Source: Methanocella_A sp963769045
GTDB lineage: Archaea; Halobacteriota; Methanocellia; Methanocellales; Methanocellaceae
DNA: 64,000 nt
Direction of reading: 5' to 3'
NCBI GenBank assembly: GCA_963769045.1
Contig: CAVYKK010000020.1
Span: 62,001-126,000 of the forward strand
Position 1 is the first letter of the stretch. Every line of letters starts with the position of its first letter. The notes under the pieces are model-generated. The model was not told the origin of the DNA and did not search any database. It saw nothing but the letters and a program-made list of their open reading frames with translations. The position numbers and the translations under genes were made by a program. This document shows, in pieces, positions 57,701-64,000 of the stretch.

Positions 57701-58087
57701 GGCCCTGTAGAGGTCACGCCGGAGATCGTCGGCTTCCGGGACGTCATCCCGGAGCACCTTGCGGTGGCCGACTTCCAGGGTGGAAAGGTCTATGTCGATG
57801 TCGAGCTCACGCCGGAACTGGAAGCGGAAGGCTACACCCGCGAGCTGATACGCCGCATACAGGAGATGCGGAAACTGATGAACCTGAACGTCGAGGACCG
57901 CATCAAGGCAGAAGTCTACGTAGGCGACGCTAAGGTGCAGGACCTGCTGAAGACCATGAAGGACTACATGGCCAGCGAGGTCCGGGCTAATGTGCTCGAA
58001 TTCAAGGACACTAAGGAGGTCCCGGGCTTCGTCAGGGACTGGGACGTGGAAGGCACGCCGGTCACCATAGGGCTTGAAAAAATATGA
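54773..58087 (+). CDS. ileS: Isoleucyl-tRNA synthetase
   Basis: A 1,104-residue class I synthetase. The HIGH motif is in PYTTGRIHLGTAWNK (His55-Gly57), the KMSKS signature is at 644-648, and the editing (CP1) domain spans about 190-390 with WTTTPWTIPANMAV and GLVHIAPGHGLDDFE. Zinc knuckles occur (NWCPRC; KCEKCG; CECGG). The segment DVWFDSAVASWA and the tail helices, including WPVRKIVV, complete the usual archaeal/eukaryotic-type enzyme. It charges tRNA-Ile and edits valine. Starts at GTG 54773; a GAGGAA-like site lies about eight bases before. It overlaps mptE by 4 nt. The frame antisense to it is open for 647 codons but is a codon-bias shadow. Confidence 0.97.
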   Translation: MIQEEKEQYNGKNIEAGVEEFWQSSDAYRLTRNLRRGNKKFYFVDGPPYTTGRIHLGTAWNKIIKDSVLRYRSMNGYDLKDTPGWDMHGLPIEVKVEGILGFKTKKDIEQFGVARFTEECKKFAIDNMHQMTGQFKRLGVWMDWDDPYMTLKSEYIEAAWWAMKQAYEKHLLERGLRNVNWCPRCETAIADSEVEYADRTDDSIYVKFPLKDEEGFLVIWTTTPWTIPANMAVAANKEFTYAMVEALPASVLEQASLEAGLDFTTLVDHHSDGKPKPMRYADKVAKMKEAIGEEKLKELHAKHGEKMIMAVDLIEGVMKMGHYADYHVLWTKVGQELKGTQYVHPLADLIPCQKQTEHRVYLADFVAGENTGLVHIAPGHGLDDFELGLKEGIPAYCPVKENGHYDDTVGKYAGMEIREANHVILDDLRARGLLLGSTEITHRYGHCWRCKTPIIFLTTDQWFIAVSRMKEDMLAEIKRVNWYPEWAGSARFFDWVSGARDWCISRQRYWGIPIPIWKCEKCGSLNVIGTKEELERECGREVPDLHRPFVDEIRLECECGGPMKRVEDIFDVWFDSAVASWATLHFPSHKDEMDWWPADFIVEGHDQTRGWFYSQLGAGMVGFGKAPYNSVCMHGFTLDEQGRKMSKSLGNVVAPEEVVDKFGADSLRLYVLSQSAPWEDLSFSWEECGNVNRALNIFWNVYRFPLPYMVLDKFDPAKVTFESVKDHLRVEDRWILSRLQAVIKEVDAGMANYELHKSTRALITFILDDLSRWYVQLVRERTWVEADDPDKLAAYRVLYDVLGTTVRLMAPYTPYISERMYQNLVRKADPSSPLSVHMCDWPTVNEALLDERLNLDMDIARKIVEASSNARQKAKRKLRWPVRKIVVAADAADVVTAVRDLSGVIKEQTNSKEVVLLAPGEANVELGVEVVPNPKAIGPVFKGNAGKVIAELKAANGREMRQALAKDGKYTLELSVGPVEVTPEIVGFRDVIPEHLAVADFQGGKVYVDVELTPELEAEGYTRELIRRIQEMRKLMNLNVEDRIKAEVYVGDAKVQDLLKTMKDYMASEVRANVLEFKDTKEVPGFVRDWDVEGTPVTIGLEKI

Positions 58088-58716
58088 GATACGCAGAGTG
58101 GGAGCCATACTACAAGGCCATACTGGAGGACTTCGGCTGGACGGCGGAGGGCGACGAGGCAGCGGCAAGGGCCATGGCCCCGATGCTGCCCGACCCTGCC
58201 CCCACGCTGGCACGGCTGAAGGAACTGATACGCGGCAGGGACGTACTCGTCTGCGGTAAGGCACCGAGACTGAAGGACGACCTCGAGCAGGTGGACCGGT
58301 CGAAGTACACGGTCATTGTGGCTGACGGGGCCACTTCGGCGCTGCTGGCCGCAGGCATCGTGCCTGATATCGTTGTGTCCGATCTCGACGGCTCCCATGC
58401 CGATCTGCTGAAAGCGAACGCGATGGGCGCCATTGTGCTGGCCCATGCCCATGCGGACAACGTGCCCGCCGTGAAGGAGGTGGTGCCGAAACTGAAGAAC
58501 GTGATCGGCACTACACAGGCGGCGCCGTTCGATCACGTCTACAACTTTGGCGGCTTCTCGGACGGCGACCGGTGCGTGTTCCTGGCGAAAGAGTTCGGGG
58601 CCCGCAGCATCCGGATTATCGGCTTCGACCTCGACGATACCAACGTGACGCCGAAGAAGCTGAAAAAGCTGAAATGGGCTCGGAGACTGCTTCGGCTCTT
58701 AGATATTGACGTCTGA
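58084..58716 (+). CDS. mptE: 6-hydroxymethyl-7,8-dihydropterin pyrophosphokinase
   Basis: A 210-residue protein of the archaeal MptE family (COG1634/DUF115-type). It activates 6-hydroxymethyl-dihydropterin with ATP on the path to tetrahydromethanopterin, the C1 carrier of methanogenesis. Seen: DVLVCGKAPRLKDDLEQV, VIVADGATSALLAAGIVPDI, VSDLDGSHAD (acidic metal site), IVLAHAHADNVP and the Gly-rich FGGFSDGDRCVFLA. It is translationally coupled to ileS (ATGA overlap), an arrangement that may simply give shared expression of two essential genes. The end RRLLRLLDIDV is a normal terminus. Confidence 0.92.
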   Translation: MRYAEWEPYYKAILEDFGWTAEGDEAAARAMAPMLPDPAPTLARLKELIRGRDVLVCGKAPRLKDDLEQVDRSKYTVIVADGATSALLAAGIVPDIVVSDLDGSHADLLKANAMGAIVLAHAHADNVPAVKEVVPKLKNVIGTTQAAPFDHVYNFGGFSDGDRCVFLAKEFGARSIRIIGFDLDDTNVTPKKLKKLKWARRLLRLLDIDV

Positions 58717-58737
58717 ACGTGCATGATTTAAGATAAA

Positions 58738-58768
58738 TAAAAAAGCCTGGCAACGCCTGTTTTTTTCA
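58738..58768 (+). terminator. Possible terminator after mptE
   Basis: AAAAAAGCCTGG and GCCTGTTTTTTT flank a short loop and are partly complementary. The seven-T run ends about 45 bases after the mptE stop. It lies between convergent genes. Confidence 0.45.
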
Positions 58769-58797
58769 TGGCGTGCAGGTAATCATGGCGATATAAT

Positions 58798-59286
58798 TTA
58801 TTTCTTAGAGATTGCCTGGTAGATAACGGCACCGATGGCGCCCAGTACGATGGCGACAACGATATAGATCGGTGCACAGCAACAGGCAGACCCAAAGCCG
58901 CTTATGGCAGAGAGGCCTATGCCGGTCCCGAGGCCTTCAGGGAGTTCTGATCCCGTATAGGTGGTACCGCTGATGAGCGGTGTGATAAACGCCATGACGA
59001 CCGTGATTCCTGCACCAATCAGCCCGGCTACGCCGCCGCTGACTGCGCCGACCATCAGCGCATCGTTCATGTCTTTCAGGAGGCTCATCGTGTAGCGGAC
59101 GGCTAATGCGCCAGCCCCTAACAGGACGACGATCTCGACCAGCCAGATACAGCATCCGATGATCCCTAAAAGCGACGTGGTCCAGGTCCCGATAATGTCA
59201 AACGCCGACCTGATTAAAATCAGTATAGCAAGGATGACACCGGTAATGATACCGGCTTTAATAGCCTGCGAATATTTGATCTCCAT
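58798..59286 (-). CDS. Four-helix membrane protein, function unknown
   Basis: A 162-residue hydrophobic protein with about four or five membrane helices (about 10-28, 37-62, 78-105, 125-155), Gly-rich in the third (VGAVSGGVAGLIGAG). It has a CC pair in the second helix (GIIGCCIW) and a CCC triplet before the last (GSACCCAPIYIV). The cysteines could bind metal, but no family is recognised. Start: ATG 59286, seven bases after GGTGA; TATA-like ATTTTATACTG about 38 nt upstream. It shares the intergenic region with the divergent radical SAM gene. Confidence 0.65.
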   Translation of the reverse strand: MEIKYSQAIKAGIITGVILAILILIRSAFDIIGTWTTSLLGIIGCCIWLVEIVVLLGAGALAVRYTMSLLKDMNDALMVGAVSGGVAGLIGAGITVVMAFITPLISGTTYTGSELPEGLGTGIGLSAISGFGSACCCAPIYIVVAIVLGAIGAVIYQAISKK

Positions 59287-59360
59287 ATAATCACCTAAGC
59301 TATTATCGCCTTTTCAGTATAAAATAGTTACATTAGCCCATCTATAACATACGGTTCGGT

Positions 59361-59371
59361 TTTTATATATT
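59361..59371 (+). promoter_or_regulatory. TATA box of the radical SAM/HhH gene
   Basis: GGTTTTTATATATTAG, with a predicted start near 59392. A GGGAG ribosome site at 59409-59413 precedes ATG 59423. Confidence 0.55.
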
Positions 59372-59422
59372 AGACCGTGCAAAAGGGTGCCCGGCATCGT
59401 TTTAATACGGGAGCGCATTACA

Positions 59423-61108
59423 ATGACCGAGATGAAACCCGAGATATCCCGCGCCGTCATTCTCGACGGGTACGTAGACGAACCTGCTTGTCTCGGCGTG
59501 CCGCCATACATGGCGCCGTACCCGAGATATGTGGCTGGCGCGTTGCCATGTGAAGTGCTCTATTACACCATCGACCAGCTACGGGCAGATCGCTCTATCC
59601 TGGACGTCATGAATAAGTCGGACCTCGTGGTAGCGATCGCAGGCGTCACGGTGCCGGGCAAGTATCTCGGGGGTACGCCGGCCACACTGCCTGAGCTGGA
59701 GAAGCTCATGGCCGCCGTCCGGACCACGAAAATCCTCGGCGGTCCCGTATCCATGTTCGGCGCCGGCATCGAGGGCGGCAAGAGCGCATCCCGTATCAAG
59801 GCCAGCCGGAGCTTCGACATCGTTGCGACCGGTGACATCGAGGCGGTTGTCGCCGGATACGTGCAGGAAGGCAAATCGGTGGACCCGGGGCTCCGCAGGA
59901 CGTCTCGCGACATCGCAGCCTGGGCAGTCAGGGGCGCAAGGATAGTGCCGCAGCATCCCGACTTCCCGAATACTATGATGGAAATGGAGACCTACCGGGG
60001 CTGCTTCCGGGGCAACTGCTCTTTTTGCACGGAGCGCTTCTACGGCCGCCCGGATTTCCGCAGCGTGCCAGACATCGTGGCCGAGGTCTCAGCCCTTTAC
60101 GACCTCGGCTTACGCCATTTCCGGCTCGGGCGACAGCCTGACCTGCTCACCTACGGGTCGAAGGGCGACGGCGAGTTCCCTGAGCCCAACGTGGAGGCGA
60201 TCACCAGCCTCTATAAAGGCATACGGGGAGTGGCGCCGCAGCTCAAGGTGCTGCACATGGACAACGCGAACCCCGGTACCATCGCCCGGCACCCGGATGC
60301 GTGCAGGGCTGTGCTCAAGACGATCGTCAAATATCATACGTCCGGCGACGTCGCCGCCTTCGGCATGGAGAGCGCCGACCCTCACGTCATTAAGCTGAAC
60401 AGCCTGAAGGCGCAGCCGGACGAGGTGAAGGAGGCCATTCTCATCATGAACGAGATCGGCGGTGCCAGGGGCGATTCCGGCCTGCCGGAACTGTTGCCCG
60501 GCCTTAACTTCGTGTACGGCCTGATCGGCGAGACAAAAGAGACGTTCCGGCTCAACTACGATTTCCTCGAATCGCTGCTGGCAGAGGACCTCCTCGTCCG
60601 GCGCATTAACCTCAGGCAGGTGATGCCCTTTGAAGGTACCTGCATGGGTGACGTGGGTGACAAGATAGCTAACAAGCACAAAGGAATATTCCATGCCCAC
60701 AAGAACAAAGTACGTGAGCATATCGACCTTGAGATGCTCAGACGTGTGGCCCCGGTGAGCACGGTTCTGCCCGACGTGCGCATGGAATTACGCGAGGGCA
60801 GCCTGACGTTCGGCCGGCAGATCGCCACCTATCCGCTGCTTGCAGGTGTGGCCGCCGAGCTGCCTCTCGGCACTTTCGTGGACGTAAAAGTCGTAGGTCA
60901 TGGCTACCGCTCCGTTACTGCTATCCCGTTCCCCCTGGACGTGAACAGTGCCTCGATGAAGACGCTGGAGAGCCTGCCCGGCGTCGGTAAGAGCCGTGCA
61001 TCGGCCATCGCCCGGGGCCGGCCTTACAGAAATGCGGAGCAACTCGTCGCCGCCATGGATGACCCGGCGGTCGCGCGCGGTCTGCTTGATTTTCTCACAT
61101 TCAGGTGA
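59423..61108 (+). CDS. Radical SAM protein with C-terminal helix-hairpin-helix
   Basis: A 561-residue protein of the archaeal COG1031 type. An N-terminal alpha/beta domain (about 10-190) may bind cobalamin or a related ligand. The radical SAM core carries CFRGNCSFC (C-x5-C-x2-C, near residue 197), longer than the usual C-x3-C-x2-C spacing. It includes GLRHFRLGRQPDLL, FGMESADPHVIKLN and GLNFVYGLIGETKE. A TRAM-like beta segment follows (about 455-500), then a helix-hairpin-helix (SLPGVGKSRASAIARGRPY) that normally contacts DNA or RNA. Reaction unknown; a nucleic-acid substrate is suggested by the domains. Start: ATG 59423 after GGGAG, not the GTG at 59387. Confidence 0.85.
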   Translation: MTEMKPEISRAVILDGYVDEPACLGVPPYMAPYPRYVAGALPCEVLYYTIDQLRADRSILDVMNKSDLVVAIAGVTVPGKYLGGTPATLPELEKLMAAVRTTKILGGPVSMFGAGIEGGKSASRIKASRSFDIVATGDIEAVVAGYVQEGKSVDPGLRRTSRDIAAWAVRGARIVPQHPDFPNTMMEMETYRGCFRGNCSFCTERFYGRPDFRSVPDIVAEVSALYDLGLRHFRLGRQPDLLTYGSKGDGEFPEPNVEAITSLYKGIRGVAPQLKVLHMDNANPGTIARHPDACRAVLKTIVKYHTSGDVAAFGMESADPHVIKLNSLKAQPDEVKEAILIMNEIGGARGDSGLPELLPGLNFVYGLIGETKETFRLNYDFLESLLAEDLLVRRINLRQVMPFEGTCMGDVGDKIANKHKGIFHAHKNKVREHIDLEMLRRVAPVSTVLPDVRMELREGSLTFGRQIATYPLLAGVAAELPLGTFVDVKVVGHGYRSVTAIPFPLDVNSASMKTLESLPGVGKSRASAIARGRPYRNAEQLVAAMDDPAVARGLLDFLTFR

Positions 61109-61203
61109 AAGCCCGGCTGTTTAGCGAAAGATACTGGTCTCCGTCCAACTTTTTCAGCGTTTATCATTAAGCTATCCCGGATGAACATGGATAGGGGATG
61201 GAC

Positions 61204-61524
61204 ATGGAATTGAAAAAGCTGATCATGCTACTGCTGGCCGTGCTGCTGGTCGTTACCTTCACCGCAGAAGCCCAGGCGAAGACGTATACCGTCTCGATGA
61301 AGAACATGGCGTTCGAGCCCAAAGAGCTCACGATATCGGCAGGCGATACGGTAACCTGGACAAATAACGACCCGATGTTGCACGATGTCGACATAGACAA
61401 CCTGGGTAAGTCCCCTGAAATGAGCAAAGGGCAGACCTACTCGAAGACCTTCGACAAGCCTGGTACATACGACTACGACTGCGATATTCACCCGGGCATG
61501 ACCGGGAAGATCATCGTGAAATAG
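61204..61524 (+). CDS. Secreted cupredoxin (type 1 copper site complete)
   Basis: A 106-residue plastocyanin-like protein with a signal peptide (about 1-26). All four blue-copper ligands are visible: His60 (PMLHDVD), Cys93, His96 and Met99 (YDCDIHPGM). The body (FEPKELTISAGDTVTWTNND) is standard for the fold. Such proteins carry electrons or bind copper outside the cell. ATG 61204 is preferred to 61198, since the AGGGG site then has normal spacing. First of three cupredoxin genes in this stretch. Confidence 0.85.
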   Translation: MELKKLIMLLLAVLLVVTFTAEAQAKTYTVSMKNMAFEPKELTISAGDTVTWTNNDPMLHDVDIDNLGKSPEMSKGQTYSKTFDKPGTYDYDCDIHPGMTGKIIVK

Positions 61525-61593
61525 ATATTTCGTGATCAAGCCACAGCTAATTTATATAATAATGGGGGCTATACATACTATTGTGACCTGATC

Positions 61594-61989
61594 GTGTACC
61601 CCGGAAAATCTATATTGGTTATACTGGTACTCGCTGTACTGGCTGTATTGCTGGCAGGATGTTCCTCTCCGACGGCAACTCCCGCGGCAACTCCCACGGC
61701 TACTCCTGCCGCTTCCGCAACGCCGACTTCAACGACGCCGGCGCCTGCACAGGCCAGCGTCCAGATCAAAGACTTCGCATTCAGCCCCCAGGATGCCCGC
61801 GTGGCAAAAGGCGGCACAGTAACATGGACGAACCTGGATAACACCGCCCATACGATCAGCTTTAGCGGGGTACAGTCAAAAGTCCTCAATAACGGCGATA
61901 CCTACTCCAAGACCTTCAATGAGACCGGCACGTTCGACTATAACTGCGGCATACACACATATATGAAAGGCAGGGTCGTGGTCGAATGA
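61594..61989 (+). CDS. Lipoprotein cupredoxin
   Basis: A 131-residue cupredoxin tethered to the membrane. It has a lipobox LLAGC with Cys23 as the predicted lipid site, a Thr/Pro/Ala linker (about 25-53) and the copper domain. Ligands are His86 (TAHTISF), Cys118, His121 and Met124 (YNCGIHTYM). Start: GTG 61594; TATA-like ATTTATATAATA about 40 nt upstream gives this gene its own promoter. Its stop overlaps the start of the small membrane protein by 4 nt, so those two are coupled. Confidence 0.85.
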   Translation: MYPGKSILVILVLAVLAVLLAGCSSPTATPAATPTATPAASATPTSTTPAPAQASVQIKDFAFSPQDARVAKGGTVTWTNLDNTAHTISFSGVQSKVLNNGDTYSKTFNETGTFDYNCGIHTYMKGRVVVE

Positions 61990-62213
61990 TGGAGCCGATC
62001 CGCGACATAGCTCTCATCCAGATCGCCGGCTATCCGCTGGTGGTCTATATGGGCATACTTACGCTTCTATCGCTTCTTTCTACAGCCTCCTACGGCTACC
62101 TGCTGTTGAAAAACAAGATCAAAGGAACGATCTGGAACCATATGAAAATCGCTACGGTTACCATCGTTATCGCCCTCCTGCATGCCACGCTGGCCCTGTC
62201 GCTTTTCTTATAG
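61986..62213 (+). CDS. Small membrane protein coupled to a cupredoxin
   Basis: A 75-residue protein with two membrane helices (about 13-42, YPLVVYMGILTLLSLLSTAS, and 52-75). A short basic loop (LKNKIKGTIWNHMK) includes a His. It overlaps the lipoprotein cupredoxin gene by 4 nt. Possibly a membrane partner, for example a haem- or quinone-type anchor; a second His (ALLHATLAL) lies inside the last helix. Pairs of membrane His residues can bind haem, but there is no direct evidence. Family not recognised. Confidence 0.65.
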   Translation: MMEPIRDIALIQIAGYPLVVYMGILTLLSLLSTASYGYLLLKNKIKGTIWNHMKIATVTIVIALLHATLALSLFL

Positions 62214-62305
62214 GCTACAGGCATGGCATAGATATGATATAGAGGTGCAGTTCGCCTTTTTTATCTGTCAGACTTAATATTCCGGCTCCCATAATATGAT
62301 CACGG

Positions 62306-62656
62306 ATGCATGGCACTGGCGTGATACTTGCAGCGGCATTATTTCTGGCACTGGCGATCGTCGTGATCATTCCGGCAGGCTCGGTTTCTTTCCACGGGGG
62401 AAACCTGACGTGTGCGTTCGCTGTCGTGCAGATCAAGAATGGCACTTTCGAGCCTGATAGTGTCAGCGTTTTCCGGAACGCCACGGTGGTCTGGACCAAC
62501 CCCGGTCAGGGTGAGCATTCGATTAGCGTTGGCGGAGACATATCGCCGCCCATCATGCCCGGCCAGTCCTTCACGAAAAATTTCCACGAGTTTGGCACTT
62601 ACGACTGTTATTGTCGCTACCATCCATCAGAACGCGGCATAGTCATAGTAAGATAA
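62306..62656 (+). CDS. Cupredoxin-like protein lacking the axial methionine
   Basis: A 116-residue exported cupredoxin-like protein with an N-terminal signal or anchor (about 1-25). The copper ligands His71 (GEHSISV), Cys103 and His106 are kept, but the position of the axial Met is Glu109 (CYCRYHPSERG). An extra Cys (Cys101) sits two residues before the ligand Cys. The core strand FEPDSVSVFRNATVVWTNPG is conserved. Loss of Met usually gives a copper site with altered potential, or a site for another metal. Start: ATG 62306. Confidence 0.75.
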   Translation: MHGTGVILAAALFLALAIVVIIPAGSVSFHGGNLTCAFAVVQIKNGTFEPDSVSVFRNATVVWTNPGQGEHSISVGGDISPPIMPGQSFTKNFHEFGTYDCYCRYHPSERGIVIVR

Positions 62657-62706
62657 AAATGGGAAGAAAATAATCTAATTAATATAAGATGAGCTGTGCT
62701 TAACGT

Positions 62707-63219
62707 ATGATGAGTCGTGCCGAATTTTTCGCAAAGGTCAGAGACAACCGGTCGTACGATTACACGACCGAGCAGCTCTATGCAGCCTATGAGGCGTACC
62801 TGACCTGCCCGAGCAGCCCTTTCCGTCAGAAAAAACCGGCGGCATTCGACTGCGCCCGGTGCGGCAACTGCTGCCGTCGTCCATGGCGCGTCGAGGTAGA
62901 CCTGCTTGATGCGCTGCGATGGATTGACGAGGAGCGATATGATATCCTTGCTTCGCTCGAGCCCCGGCCCTGGGGCCAGCTGGACGAGCCTGACATCGAC
63001 TCGATCATCGTAAGGCAACTGGCAGGCAGGATCGCGGGAGAAGACGACGAGCGGATGACCAAGGCATTGGCCGTTGTCAGCACCCTCGCGGGCAGTGAGG
63101 GCAGCTACGTGCTTCCCAAAAACGAGGGCTGCGGGTATCTTATCGAAGGCGAGAAGGCTTCTTGTCGCATACACGATACCAGGCCAGAGGTCTGCAGGCG
63201 CTTCCCTGGTTTCAGATAA
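62707..63219 (+). CDS. YkgJ-family cysteine cluster protein
   Basis: A 170-residue protein of the YkgJ/UPF0153 type. Its metal-binding cysteines are in FDCARCGNCCRRPWRV (near residues 49-56) and in GCGYLIEGEKASCRIHD followed by TRPEVCRRFPGF at the C-terminus. The family probably binds Zn or an Fe-S cluster; its role is unknown. The protein stops right after the last conserved block, slightly shorter than most relatives. A TATA-like ATTAATATAAG about 28 nt upstream suggests a leaderless transcript. A second ATG follows the first. Confidence 0.8.
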   Translation: MMSRAEFFAKVRDNRSYDYTTEQLYAAYEAYLTCPSSPFRQKKPAAFDCARCGNCCRRPWRVEVDLLDALRWIDEERYDILASLEPRPWGQLDEPDIDSIIVRQLAGRIAGEDDERMTKALAVVSTLAGSEGSYVLPKNEGCGYLIEGEKASCRIHDTRPEVCRRFPGFR

Positions 63220-63293
63220 CTATAAAATCGTCGTCTGCCGGAGCTCTCGCGCGCACGCGTGTCTCAGCAGGCATCAAGGAGATGTTTTTCCGC

Positions 63294-63800
63294 TTACCTG
63301 AACGCGGCTTTACATTCTTCGAGTAGCTGCGTGTTGTCCGGACGCTGGCCTGGCTCGTAGAGCTTGTGCTTGGCCCTGATGATGCCGCTCGGGTCGACGA
63401 CCAGTATCTGCGGGTCCGATATGTGCGTGATGACTTCAAAACAAACGTGCTGCTGCTCGGAGCTGCATTGCCCTACGCCGTACATCCAGGTAATCGAGTG
63501 GTCGCTGTCGCATAACATGGCAAACGGGAGCCTGCGGTCAGCGACGATCTGCTTTCCTGCGGTGACCGGTATGATCGATACGGGGAACAGGACGACATTT
63601 TCATCCTTGAACCGCTGGTAGTCGCTGGCCAGGGAAGACAGCCGGTCCATACATCTCGGGTCCTCGTGGTTGAAGAAGAACAGCACGACAGCTTTCTTAT
63701 TCTTGCAGTCGTATAGCCTCACGGTCCTGTCGCTGGTCGACGGCAGGGTAAAATCGGGTGCCGGTTCTCCGACGTCCGTCTTGTACACCATGTTATACAT
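63294..63800 (-). CDS. Peroxiredoxin-like redoxin (atypical active site)
   Basis: A 168-residue thioredoxin-fold protein of the AhpC/TSA group. It shows EPAPDFTLPSTSDRTVRLYD, then VVLFFFNHEDPRC with the likely peroxidatic Cys50, and QILVVDPSGIIRAKH. The usual P-x3-T-x2-C motif is not kept: Asp47 stands where Thr is normal, with Pro48 just before the Cys pair position. Additional Cys residues (CDSD; GQCSSEQQHVC) could provide a resolving thiol. It may be a peroxidase for oxygen protection or a specialised thiol protein. Start: ATG 63800, with a second ATG three codons in. Confidence 0.75.
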   Translation of the reverse strand: MYNMVYKTDVGEPAPDFTLPSTSDRTVRLYDCKNKKAVVLFFFNHEDPRCMDRLSSLASDYQRFKDENVVLFPVSIIPVTAGKQIVADRRLPFAMLCDSDHSITWMYGVGQCSSEQQHVCFEVITHISDPQILVVDPSGIIRAKHKLYEPGQRPDNTQLLEECKAAFR

Positions 63801-63863
63801 AAGACTTCAAAAGAGGTTTCGGATGCCGGGATAAAAACCAGACCCAATAAAAACGCATAACGC

Positions 63864-64000
63864 TTAGCGACGGGCTTTGCCGCGGAAATGGTACCGGCCG
63901 GGACGGCCGGCGCTGTCACGTTCGCTGACCAGCCAGGCTCCTTCGCTGTCGTGCACGACGATCAGGTCTGTAGCGCTCCTTCCGGCGTCCGTGTCCAGCT
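63864..64000 (-). CDS. C-terminal fragment of an unidentified protein (cut by window end)
   Basis: An open frame enters from beyond the window and ends at TAA 63866-63864. The visible 45 residues read LDTDAGRSATDLIVVHDSEG and on to ERDSAGRPGRYHFRGKARR. The D-L-I-V-V-H-D-S-E-G-A-W-L strand pair and basic tail look like a genuine protein end. The family cannot be named from this fragment. Confidence 0.5.
   Translation of the reverse strand, partial: LDTDAGRSATDLIVVHDSEGAWLVSERDSAGRPGRYHFRGKARR

Overview
The window is chromosomal DNA of a methanogenic archaeon, most probably of the order Methanocellales or a close relative. That placement is inferred from gene content and was not tested by any search. 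Direct support comes from methanogen-specific genes (methanogenesis marker protein 11 next to an mtxX-like marker 4 gene, the archaeal pterin kinase mptE, NifB, the archaeal cupin phosphoglucose isomerase), archaeal TATA-type promoters with very short leaders, GGTGA/GGAGG-type ribosome sites, and archaeal pilin-like proteins.

Layout. 0-6 kb: a pilin pair (one carrying a PA14 domain), a winged-helix regulator, a SppA-type protease flanked by two copies of a palindromic repeat, a B12/radical SAM enzyme and two uncharacterised genes. 6-12.4 kb: a proton-pumping pyrophosphatase of the K+-independent type, redox genes (EFR1-type flavodoxin/ferredoxin, aldo/keto reductase, tautomerase, a 5'-truncated flavin reductase beside an HxlR regulator) and nifB. 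12.9-31.3 kb: a site-2-protease-like membrane protein, a six-gene minus-strand operon of envelope proteins ending in a PGF-CTERM-like gene, a 1,366-residue von Willebrand A surface protein, a first pilin-like cluster with many frameshifts, a 46-codon zinc-ribbon gene, and pgi. 31.4-41 kb: a beta-propeller/winged-helix membrane regulator, a cation exchanger, and a second, largely intact pilin-like cluster paralogous to the first. 41-54.5 kb: nadE, a His-tailed EamA transporter, a transglutaminase-like protein, two sugar nucleotidyltransferases, a DUF362 ferredoxin, mtxX/mmp11, a histidine kinase, class II HMG-CoA reductase, an AlkZ-like protein and a lipoprotein. 54.8-64 kb: ileS-mptE, a radical SAM/HhH protein, three cupredoxins around a small membrane protein, a YkgJ-type protein and a peroxiredoxin.

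How the genes fit together. Much of the window is devoted to the cell surface: at least 14 proteins share one architecture (short acidic N-terminus, one hydrophobic pilin-like helix, then a beta-rich exported domain), arranged in three operons beside two membrane proteases and a large adhesin-like VWA protein. The two paralogous clusters encode the same five family types in shuffled order.

Two window-wide patterns stand out. First, at least eleven intergenic regions hold long imperfect palindromes whose arms are tandem units of about 9 nt. Unit sequences differ between copies, but period and fold are shared. Second, at least seven single-base frameshifts interrupt otherwise well-conserved frames, including the essential-looking hmgA and mtxX. 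Sequence error, or a mixed source population, is therefore as likely as gene decay. No tRNA, rRNA, CRISPR array, transposase or integrase was recognised.
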